Shown here one piece after another: positions 1-6,410 of a stretch of DNA of 13,308 bases (its first letter is position 1; every line of letters starts with the position of its first letter). Below the pieces are notes generated by a model. The model ran no database searches. It was not told the origin of the DNA and saw nothing but the letters and a program-made list of their open reading frames with translations. Source of the DNA: Ruminococcus sp. UBA3387 (GTDB lineage: Bacteria; Bacillota; Clostridia; Oscillospirales; Ruminococcaceae); assembly GCA_002358895.1 (NCBI GenBank), contig DEPR01000024.1:1-13308 (forward strand), written 5' to 3'. The translations under genes and the position numbers were made by a program.

Positions 1-215
1 AGCTGTGCAGCCAATATTTTATTATGAGCAAGAACCAATGTAGGCTTATTAACTCTTTCAATAACATTCGCCATTGTAAAGGTTTTTCCCGAGCCTGTAA
101 CACCAAGTAGGGTCTGTTCTTTCATACCATTATTTATGCCGTCCACAAGCTTATCAACAGCCTCAGGCTGGTCACCTGCTAATTTATATTCAGATACAAG
201 TTTAAATCTATCCAT
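1..215 (-). CDS. uvrB: UvrB, excinuclease ABC subunit B (5' part only)
   Basis: This is the N-terminal 71 residues of UvrB, the DNA helicase-like damage-verification subunit of nucleotide excision repair, which works with UvrA and UvrC in the cytoplasm. The reading frame begins [20 protein letters not shown], followed by the Walker A P-loop GVTGSGKT at residues 38-45 and the [10 protein letters not shown] segment typical of UvrB. The gene runs off the left edge, so the rest of the protein is not visible. The ATG at 213-215 is preceded by a GGAGGC ribosome binding site 3 bases upstream of it. Upstream lie a strong promoter and a LexA-type operator, as expected for an SOS gene. Identification rests on direct translation and is near certain. 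Confidence 0.97.
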   Translation of the reverse strand, partial: MDRFKLVSEYKLAGDQPEAVDKLVDGINNGMKEQTLLGVTGSGKTFTMANVIERVNKPTLVLAHNKILAAQ

Positions 216-234
216 AATGCCTCCAAGACAAAAA

Positions 235-248
235 CGAACTAATGTTTG
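235..248. promoter_or_regulatory. LexA (SOS) operator
   Basis: CGAACTAATGTTTG fits the Gram-positive LexA (Cheo) box core GAAC-N4-GTT; the consensus is CGAACRNRYGTTYG or similar, and one or two outer positions differ here. It lies 5 bases downstream of the -10 box of the uvrB promoter, so LexA bound here would cover the transcription start. uvrB is a classic SOS gene, which supports the call. The box is also about 95 bases upstream of the divergent pseudouridine synthase; whether it affects that gene is unknown. Confidence 0.85.
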
Positions 249-253
249 ATTAT

Positions 254-282
254 ATTATACACTAAATCTTTATATTTGTAAA
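254..282 (-). promoter_or_regulatory. Sigma-A-type promoter of uvrB
   Basis: Read on the minus strand, TTTACA (-35, positions 277-282) is followed after exactly 17 bases by a perfect TATAAT (-10, positions 254-259). It points toward uvrB, with the predicted start near 247 inside the LexA box. No equally good promoter was found for the divergent gene in the same intergenic space. Confidence 0.85.
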
Positions 283-341
283 GAGCAAAATTCACATTTA
301 TATGTTAAAATAAAAATAAGAAAACTACAGGAGTTCTCAAT

Positions 342-1301
342 ATGAAAGAGTTTATCATAAACAAAAACGATTCAGGACAGCGTGTTGACAAATTTCTTGC
401 AAAGGCTGTGCCTTTACTTCCGAAAAATCTGCTATACAAATACATCAGACTCAAACGCATAAAGCTCAACGGAAAGCGATGTGAAATCTCCACAAGACTT
501 AACGAGGGAGATGTTATGCAGTTATACATCAATGATGAGTTTTTTGAAAACAATAATGACAGCTTTGCTTTTCTGAAAGCACCTGTTTCACTCAATATTG
601 TTTACGAAGACGAGAACATTATGCTTTTGGACAAAAAATGCGGGCTTGTTGTTCACGAGGACGAGAGTGGCACCGTTGACACGCTTATAAATCGTGTGCT
701 TCATTATCTTTACGACAAGGGTGAATACAACCCAGATGATGAGCTATCATTCACCCCTGCGTTATGCAACAGAATTGACCGAAACACAGGTGGGATTGTT
801 ATTTGTGCAAAAAATGCTGAGAGCCTCAGAATACTCAATCAGAAAATCAGGGACAGAGAAATTCACAAACATTATCTTTGCATTACCGTTGGTATTCCAC
901 CGAATAGCCACGATGTGCTGACTGCTTATCACCAGAGAAATGAGCAGACAAAGGTAGTAAAAATAACTTCCCACAAAACAAAAGATAATAAGACTATGAT
1001 TACGGAATATGACATACTGAAAGTAAACCGTGAGAAAAATCTTGCATTGCTGGAAGTAAATCTTATTACGGGAAGGACACATCAGATAAGAGCACATATG
1101 GCTTATGAGGGCTATCCTCTGCTGGGTGATGGGAAATATGGCATAAACAAAGTGAATCGTAGTTTCAACATCAAAACTCAGGCTCTTTATTCTTATAAAA
1201 TTTCCTTTGATTTCACTACTGATTCAGGTAGTCTTGAATATCTTAACGGTAAGAAATTTTCCGTAAAAGATGTCTGGTTTGAAAAGGAGCTTTTTGATTA
1301 A
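342..1301 (+). CDS. RluA-family pseudouridine synthase (RluC/RluD-like)
   Basis: This 319-residue protein is a probable 23S rRNA pseudouridine synthase, which isomerises specific uridines in the large ribosomal subunit RNA. Residues about 1-70 form an S4-like RNA-binding domain, including the segment IRLKRIKLNGKR. The catalytic domain follows: the RluA signature appears as NRIDRNTGG at 143-151, where D146 is the expected catalytic aspartate, in place of the more usual HRLDxxTSG. Near the C-terminus GRTHQIRAHM and LLGDGKYG are typical of RluC/RluD. The length matches that group. The ATG at 342 has AGGAG at 329-333, 8 bases upstream. It is transcribed divergently from uvrB. No clear promoter or strong terminator of its own was seen. 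The exact target uridine cannot be told from sequence, so no symbol is given. Confidence 0.93.
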   Translation: MKEFIINKNDSGQRVDKFLAKAVPLLPKNLLYKYIRLKRIKLNGKRCEISTRLNEGDVMQLYINDEFFENNNDSFAFLKAPVSLNIVYEDENIMLLDKKCGLVVHEDESGTVDTLINRVLHYLYDKGEYNPDDELSFTPALCNRIDRNTGGIVICAKNAESLRILNQKIRDREIHKHYLCITVGIPPNSHDVLTAYHQRNEQTKVVKITSHKTKDNKTMITEYDILKVNREKNLALLEVNLITGRTHQIRAHMAYEGYPLLGDGKYGINKVNRSFNIKTQALYSYKISFDFTTDSGSLEYLNGKKFSVKDVWFEKELFD

Positions 1302-1347
1302 TTCCCCTAAAAATCAAATTTAAATTTTATCCTCCTTGCAGGAATAC

Positions 1348-1376
1348 TTGCAATTATTCTTGAAATATGATATAAT
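1348..1376 (+). promoter_or_regulatory. Sigma-A-type promoter of the PHP/TSCPD operon
   Basis: TTGCAA (1348-1353), a 17-base spacer and a perfect TATAAT (1371-1376) lie about 60 bases upstream of the PHP gene. The -35 box is the right arm of a short inverted repeat, TTGCA-N8-TGCAA at 1336-1353, which could be an operator or chance. This indicates that the PHP gene is not simply an extension of the pseudouridine synthase transcript. Confidence 0.8.
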
Positions 1377-1436
1377 ATATACAGTTATATTAACTATAGC
1401 ATTTATCCTTATTACTTTTGAAAGGAATATATTAAT

Positions 1437-2294
1437 ATGATTGGCGATTTACACTGTCATACTACCCTTTCTGACGGTTCTCTCGGAATTGAAGAAGTTA
1501 TTTTACAAGCAAAAAGGATGAATCTTGATTTTCTTGCAATTACTGACCACGACACTCTTTCTTCTTCAAACAGAGCAAAGGTGCTTGGTGAAAGGTACGG
1601 CGTTAAAATTATCCCTGCTGTTGAGCTTTCAGCCTGGGACAAGGTGAGAAACGAAAAGGTACATATTCTCTGCTATGCTCCACAGAAACCTGACAGACTT
1701 GAGGGGCTTTGCCTTAAATCCTGTGAAATCAGAAAAGAATGTGCCAAAGATATGATTACTAAGGTTATGGAAAGATATCCTATACCTTCTGACGCTGTAA
1801 AAGCATACACAAAAGGCTCAAAGAGTATATACAAACAGCACATTATGCGTGCTCTCGTTAACTACGGATATGCTACAGAGCTTTACGGCGAACTCAACAA
1901 CAGACTTTTCGGATATCCTGACGGTGAGTGTCTTGTAACAAGAGAATATCCTGATGTAAACTTCGTTCTTGATTTAATTCACTCATCAAAGGGTATTGCT
2001 GTTATGGCTCATCCATATATGTTCAACAATATTGAGTTGCTGAAAGACCTTATTGCCAAGGGTAAGATTGACGGCATTGAGGTTGACCACTACTCTGCTG
2101 ACGAAAATCAGCGTGCTGAACTCAGAAGAATTGCTGAAGAAAACGGGCTTATTATTACAGGTGGCTCTGACTTCCACGGTATGTACAACTCAAATGTTGC
2201 TTACATCGGAAGCAATGTTACTGATGAAGAAAACATAAACAAGCTTTGCCGACTTATTCAGGAAAATGAGCAGAAAGTCAAAGTTCACGCATAA
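1437..2294 (+). CDS. PHP-domain metal-dependent phosphoesterase (YciV/RNase AM-like)
   Basis: This 285-residue protein belongs to the PHP (polymerase and histidinol phosphatase) family, trinuclear metal phosphoesterases. The metal-ligand motifs are all visible: DLHCHTTLSDG at 4-14 (H6, H8, D13), ITDHDT at 35-40, the glutamate of AVELSA (E63), H76, the histidine of MAHPYM (H192) and SDFHG at 244-248 (D245, H247). The layout and length match the subfamily that includes E. coli YciV (RNase AM), which removes phosphate from 3',5'-nucleoside bisphosphates and degrades short RNA from the 5' end; that activity is inferred, not shown. The ATG has AAAGGA at 1421-1426. The next gene starts 44 bases downstream in the same direction with no terminator between, so the two are probably co-transcribed. 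Confidence 0.9.
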   Translation: MIGDLHCHTTLSDGSLGIEEVILQAKRMNLDFLAITDHDTLSSSNRAKVLGERYGVKIIPAVELSAWDKVRNEKVHILCYAPQKPDRLEGLCLKSCEIRKECAKDMITKVMERYPIPSDAVKAYTKGSKSIYKQHIMRALVNYGYATELYGELNNRLFGYPDGECLVTREYPDVNFVLDLIHSSKGIAVMAHPYMFNNIELLKDLIAKGKIDGIEVDHYSADENQRAELRRIAEENGLIITGGSDFHGMYNSNVAYIGSNVTDEENINKLCRLIQENEQKVKVHA

Positions 2295-2338
2295 ATTTGA
2301 CGGATTTACGCACAATAGCCTCGAAAGGTTTTGATAAA

Positions 2339-2584
2339 ATGAAAACAATAAATTACAAAACCCGTGGGGTATGCTCTCGGGAAATAAAAATTGAAGTTGA
2401 AGGAGACATTGTTAAAAGTGTTCGGTTTGTAGGTGGCTGCAATGGTAACACTCAGGGAATTTCCAATCTTGTTGTGGGAATGAAGGTTGACGATGTTATT
2501 CAGCGACTCAAAGGAATTGACTGCAACGGCAGAGGCACTTCCTGTCCTGCTCAGCTTGCACAGGCACTTGAACAAGCAAAATAA
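2339..2584 (+). CDS. TSCPD-domain protein (TIGR03905-like), four conserved cysteines
   Basis: This 81-residue protein carries the TSCPD domain, a small cysteine-rich module that also occurs at the C-terminus of some ribonucleotide reductases and is otherwise of unknown function. Four cysteines are placed as in stand-alone members: C12 in GVCSREI, C34 in GGCNGN, C62 in IDCNG and C69 in TSCPAQLAQAL, where the last motif reads TSCPA rather than TSCPD. They may bind a metal, which is inference. The ATG at 2339 is preferred because AAAGG lies at 2324-2328, 10 bases upstream, and family members begin near here. An in-frame TTG at 2297 would add 14 residues but has no ribosome binding site. A strong terminator follows 5 bases after the stop. 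Confidence 0.88.
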   Translation: MKTINYKTRGVCSREIKIEVEGDIVKSVRFVGGCNGNTQGISNLVVGMKVDDVIQRLKGIDCNGRGTSCPAQLAQALEQAK

Positions 2585-2589
2585 AATCA

Positions 2590-2621
2590 GGCATCTGAAT
2601 TAATTTTCAGATGCCTTTTTT
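2590..2621 (+). terminator. Rho-independent terminator of the PHP/TSCPD operon
   Basis: A perfect 10-bp stem, GGCATCTGAA / TTCAGATGCC (2590-2599 and 2606-2615), has a 6-base loop and is followed by six T residues. The left flank is AT-rich (ATAAAATC), giving a weaker T-rich tail on the minus strand, so it may also stop addB transcripts. The addB stop codon lies in the loop. Confidence 0.93.
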
Positions 2622-5600
2622 GTATTATCAACCAATTCCTGTATCGCTTCATTAAGCTTCTCAATATCGGCTTTTTTATTGGTCATTCGTGGATTTTTCG
2701 GATTATAGTTACCACAAATACCCCAATAGTCGCAATATGTACATTTCAATCCTTTTTTTGTGCTGATTGGGTCAGCAGGGATTTCACCCGTTTTAAGCTT
2801 ATCGGCGAGTTCATAAATCTTTCTCAGTGCAAACTGCTCAAGACCGAGGAAATACTGCTCTGTTACATAAACGTCTTTATTATTCCCTAAGCTTCCACTT
2901 TTTGAAGTTTTAAAAGGTGTAAAAACATAACCGAAATGCTTATTCATTGCTTCAAGTGTAAACTCGTTCTCTACAATCATTCCGTCAGGTTTGTATCTTT
3001 CTGCTCGCTTAATGAACACCTTTTCTTTAAGGATACCATTTTCTTTCAACTCCTCTATTTCAACAGGTGTCATTTTCGCATCAACATATTTGATATGGGA
3101 ATAAAGAATACCTGATGGCTTCAGCTTTCCGTCTTCATTAAGCTCATTTATACGCTGGGTAACAGCAAGAAGGTAAATCAGCATCTGGAGATTAAGGCCG
3201 TTATACAAGTCCTCCAAGCGGAATTCAGTACCACCTGTTTTATAGTCAACTATACGGATATATCTCTGTCCGTTTTCATCGGTAAACACATCAGCTCTGT
3301 CGATACTTCCTCGGATATTGATGTGGATATCCTCAGCTACATCAAGCTTCAATATACTTTCGCCGTTTTCTTTTGTAAGATTGAACTCAAAGGCTTCAGG
3401 TACGAACAGGCAATTTTCAAACTCAGTCTGAATATTCTTAACTGCGTGGAATGTAGACTGCTCAAGTCGCTTCATATTCTCTCTGAAGGTTGCATTCTTG
3501 CCAAAATCGCCACCCATTTCAGATTCAATATATTTATTGAACTCCTCGTGGATTGTGCTTCGGATAATCTTATCACTCAGTTTCGTAAAGTCCTCGTTAT
3601 AGACTTTCTTCCCCTCAACCTGTGTGCTCATCATTTTTTCAAAACAACTATGTACAAGATTACCCGTACTCAACGAATTAATTTCAACTTTATATGGCTT
3701 TCGCAGGTGGAGTCCATATTTGCAATAATAGGAAAACGGGCAACTATAAAAGTCATTAACTCTTGTTGCAGACATATTCAAATCCTTATGGAAAAACAGT
3801 TCATTTGCCATTTGTTCTGACAATTTGTGAGACTTTCTGTCTGCTGAGTCAAAAACACTTTTAAGCTTATTGTTATATTCAGGTGAGCTATTAATTGACT
3901 CTTTAATAGATGAAATATTCTTTCTTCTGTCATTGCAGTTTTCAAGATACTTATACATTGCTGTTCTGTATGATGTACAGAAAAACTCTGTTTTGATATC
4001 CTGAATTTTGCTCTCTATATTTTCAAACATTCTGTTCATCATTGGAACAACTACTGACGGGCGTTTTGCTTCGCCCTTATTATCCGACTCGGAATATGTA
4101 ACATACAGCTTATCCGTTGGCATAGTAAGTGCCATATAAACATTCAGTCTTTGTGCGTCAATCTGTTCAAGTGAACTATTTATAACAGGAAACTCAAGCT
4201 TTTCAAGCTGTTTTTTATCTCTATTTGTCAGAAGTCCTGAGTTTGAAATATTTGCAGGAAAAACGCCCTCATTTGTTTCCACAACAAAGGCAACTTTAAC
4301 CCCTGAAAGTCGGGAACGGTCGGTTGAACCAATTCGAATACAATCAGCTTTCTGGGGTGGATTTGACACGGACATCTGAGAAATCATAAGGGTTAATATC
4401 TCATAAAACTCTCTCAGAGACATTTTATCATCAATATTAGTATAGACAGCTGACACGGCAGACAGCACCGTTTGCCACAGCTGTTTAAACTCTCTTGCAA
4501 GCTCAAACTCAGTTTCGTTATTAAGTGAGCTTGCAATTTTTATCTTTGAAAACATCTGCTGGGACAGATGGATATTCTCAAGCAACTGGTAAAATGCTGT
4601 ACAAATTTCTTTTGCAGTAGCTCCGTTACAGCTTTCCTTAAATTTCTGCAGAGGTTCGATAATAGCTTTTCTTGTCTGGTTTATACGGTTCAATGAGCCT
4701 TCGTCAGCTTTTGCTGTAAAGTCATTCAGCCACATATCACCATTGACATTCCATTTTATACAATAGTTTTCAAGATCACATATATCATAGTCAAAGAAGT
4801 CTGCAAGAGGTGATTTAACATACCTTAAAATTTTCTCTGTATTCCATTTTCTTGTCAGCAGACAATCCATCAGACTTTTCAGATATATTACCAATGACGA
4901 CTGCCCTGCTCCACGCTTAAAGTCGATAAAATACGGAAGCTCATATCTGTCAAACACGCCCTCTATTACTGGGTATATCTCATTCACATTACCAGCAAGA
5001 AGGGCAATATCCTTATATTTATAGCCTTCTTCTCGAACAAGTCTTGAAATCTCTGCACAGACATATTCCATTTCCTCATACAAATCTGTTGCAGACAAAA
5101 GCTTTACACTCTGTGCATTAACCATTATATCGGGCTTTGACTTATAGAGGTTTACATCAATGTGCTTAATTTCCTGATTGCAGTCAGTTTCTGATTTCAG
5201 TTGCTCCTCAACTATATTTTTATTATTTTCCATTGCCAGTCTTTTAAGATTGCCTATGGTCCTTAACGTCATAGCAAAAGGAGTCTGGTTAAATCTTGCT
5301 TTATTATCGTGAGACATTGTGAAAGAGAACGCAACCATTTTAGCTTGGATAATTGCACACTCAATCAGCTTATATTCGTCCAGAGAAAAGTCTGAAAATG
5401 AATCAATGAACACACATTTATTTTTGAAAAACTGCTGTTCTTTTACGATTTCACAGCACTCGCCCAAAGTTGTCAGGCTATTTTTGAGCCCAGCTTTTTC
5501 AAGCTCATCCATAAAAAACTCATACAGTCTCGAAAGGTCAAAAAGCTTGGATGACAGGCTTCCCTCTGTTCTTTCAGACGCTATTCTAAGGTCTTCAGGA

Positions 5601-6001
5601 GTTATTCCCCAACGTATAAACTCGTTGATAAGGTTAATACTCTCGGCAATAAAGGAATTCTTGGTTAAAGCACGTTCATAAAAACGCACATCACCTGAAT
5701 TTTTCAGCTGTTTTACAGCCTTATACATTGTGATAATAACAGCATTATCATCGGCATTATCTTTTGAATCGTAGCCGTACTGTTTTTCAAGCAGTTGAGC
5801 AAGTCGATTGAAGCCAACTGTTGTGATTTTATTGAAATTCTTTGCACCAAGAGCTTTATACAGCATTTTGTCATACTCAAAAGAAAACTGGTCAGGGATA
5901 ATTACAATTACATCTTCCCCCTGCTCGGTCATTCTTCGGATATCCTGAATAAAGACTGATTCTCTGTCGGTATGGTTTCCACCTGTAATCAGCTTCAGCA
6001 T
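2600..6001 (-). CDS. addB: AddB, subunit of the AddAB helicase-nuclease
   Basis: AddB pairs with AddA to process double-strand DNA ends for RecA-dependent recombination, the Gram-positive counterpart of RecBCD. This 1133-residue version has the family's usual length. An inactivated helicase-like region fills most of the protein. The C-terminal part carries the nuclease: GSIDRADVF and VDYKTGG, with D919 in the latter. The iron-sulfur cysteines are present: one in FYSCPFSYYC near residue 753 and CTYCDYWGIC (CxxCx5C) near 1085. The N-terminus LITGGNHTDRE sits where other AddBs have a GxSGxGKT P-loop, and the lysine is missing. The ATG at 6001 is chosen because GAGGTG lies 6 bases upstream and MLKLITGG fits AddB starts; an ATG at 6022 would add 7 residues without a ribosome binding site. 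addA is not adjacent. Confidence 0.93.
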   Translation of the reverse strand: MLKLITGGNHTDRESVFIQDIRRMTEQGEDVIVIIPDQFSFEYDKMLYKALGAKNFNKITTVGFNRLAQLLEKQYGYDSKDNADDNAVIITMYKAVKQLKNSGDVRFYERALTKNSFIAESINLINEFIRWGITPEDLRIASERTEGSLSSKLFDLSRLYEFFMDELEKAGLKNSLTTLGECCEIVKEQQFFKNKCVFIDSFSDFSLDEYKLIECAIIQAKMVAFSFTMSHDNKARFNQTPFAMTLRTIGNLKRLAMENNKNIVEEQLKSETDCNQEIKHIDVNLYKSKPDIMVNAQSVKLLSATDLYEEMEYVCAEISRLVREEGYKYKDIALLAGNVNEIYPVIEGVFDRYELPYFIDFKRGAGQSSLVIYLKSLMDCLLTRKWNTEKILRYVKSPLADFFDYDICDLENYCIKWNVNGDMWLNDFTAKADEGSLNRINQTRKAIIEPLQKFKESCNGATAKEICTAFYQLLENIHLSQQMFSKIKIASSLNNETEFELAREFKQLWQTVLSAVSAVYTNIDDKMSLREFYEILTLMISQMSVSNPPQKADCIRIGSTDRSRLSGVKVAFVVETNEGVFPANISNSGLLTNRDKKQLEKLEFPVINSSLEQIDAQRLNVYMALTMPTDKLYVTYSESDNKGEAKRPSVVVPMMNRMFENIESKIQDIKTEFFCTSYRTAMYKYLENCNDRRKNISSIKESINSSPEYNNKLKSVFDSADRKSHKLSEQMANELFFHKDLNMSATRVNDFYSCPFSYYCKYGLHLRKPYKVEINSLSTGNLVHSCFEKMMSTQVEGKKVYNEDFTKLSDKIIRSTIHEEFNKYIESEMGGDFGKNATFRENMKRLEQSTFHAVKNIQTEFENCLFVPEAFEFNLTKENGESILKLDVAEDIHINIRGSIDRADVFTDENGQRYIRIVDYKTGGTEFRLEDLYNGLNLQMLIYLLAVTQRINELNEDGKLKPSGILYSHIKYVDAKMTPVEIEELKENGILKEKVFIKRAERYKPDGMIVENEFTLEAMNKHFGYVFTPFKTSKSGSLGNNKDVYVTEQYFLGLEQFALRKIYELADKLKTGEIPADPISTKKGLKCTYCDYWGICGNYNPKNPRMTNKKADIEKLNEAIQELVDNTKKASEN

Positions 6002-6032
6002 CACTAACACCTCACTCAACATTTATACTTTT

Positions 6033-6061
6033 ATTTTAACACGGCAGTATACAAATGTCAA
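6033..6061 (-). promoter_or_regulatory. Sigma-A-type promoter of addB
   Basis: On the minus strand a perfect TTGACA (6056-6061) is followed after 17 bases by TAAAAT (6033-6038). The -10 box lies about 30 bases upstream of the chosen addB start. This shows addB can be transcribed independently of the small gene before it. Confidence 0.82.
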
Positions 6062-6096
6062 ACGGTTTTCTTTGTTAAACTGTACGCAAAAACGGA

Positions 6097-6324
6097 CTAA
6101 TCAAACAATTCCATCAGCCATTCACTGATTCTGAACGAATATGTTATTTCTGTATCTTCATCAAGAATTTCAATCTGCTTATTTCTGTTATTCTCTAATC
6201 TTGATGACCAACCAAGGGAAAAGCCTGAAAACAACATATTTTCAGCTGATGGGTGATACGGGAAAATCGCTATAGCAAGTGAGGCAACCAGTGCCAGAGT
6301 TAATGATTTCTGAATTTTTGTCAT
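6097..6324 (-). CDS. Small secreted protein of unknown function
   Basis: This 75-residue product is not recognised. It begins MTKIQKS, a basic N-terminus, followed by a hydrophobic stretch at about 8-21 and a possible signal-peptidase site after PSA (residue 27). The mature part would be about 48 residues, acidic toward the C-terminus (EILDEDTE), with no cysteines or known motif. The ATG at 6324 has a strong GGAGGG 5 bases upstream, the main reason for accepting the gene; a 19-residue N-terminal extension to 6381 has no such site. It lies between the metH terminator and the addB promoter on the same strand. A CATAAT -10-like box upstream with a poor -35 might drive it. It could be exported or membrane-anchored by an uncleaved segment. 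Confidence 0.6.
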   Translation of the reverse strand: MTKIQKSLTLALVASLAIAIFPYHPSAENMLFSGFSLGWSSRLENNRNKQIEILDEDTEITYSFRISEWLMELFD

Positions 6325-6379
6325 ATTATCCCTCCAGATATTTGTACAGTAATTATGGGACAAAACTGAAAACTTATAC

Positions 6380-6407
6380 AAAAAGAGGAAGCATAAGCTT
6401 CCCCTCC
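6380..6407 (-). terminator. Rho-independent terminator of metH
   Basis: Read on the minus strand, GGAGG-GGAAGC (6407-6397) forms a hairpin with GCTTCC-TCTTT (6392 downward) around a TTAT loop. The six inner pairs are perfect and the extension contains G-T pairs. A TTTTT run follows. It starts 3 bases after the metH stop codon. Confidence 0.82.
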
Positions 6408-6410
6408 GTT

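Noticed and set aside
1302..1335. Terminator after the pseudouridine synthase gene
   Set aside because: Only an AT-only AAATTTAAATTT-type symmetry without a GC-rich stem or T run; not a credible intrinsic terminator.
2297..2338. TTG start adding 14 residues to the TSCPD protein
   Set aside because: No ribosome binding site, whereas the ATG at 2339 has AAAGG at suitable spacing and fits the family start.
3323..3820. 165-residue plus-strand open frame inside addB
   Set aside because: Lies wholly opposite a well-supported addB coding region, has no convincing ribosome binding site and resembles no known protein.
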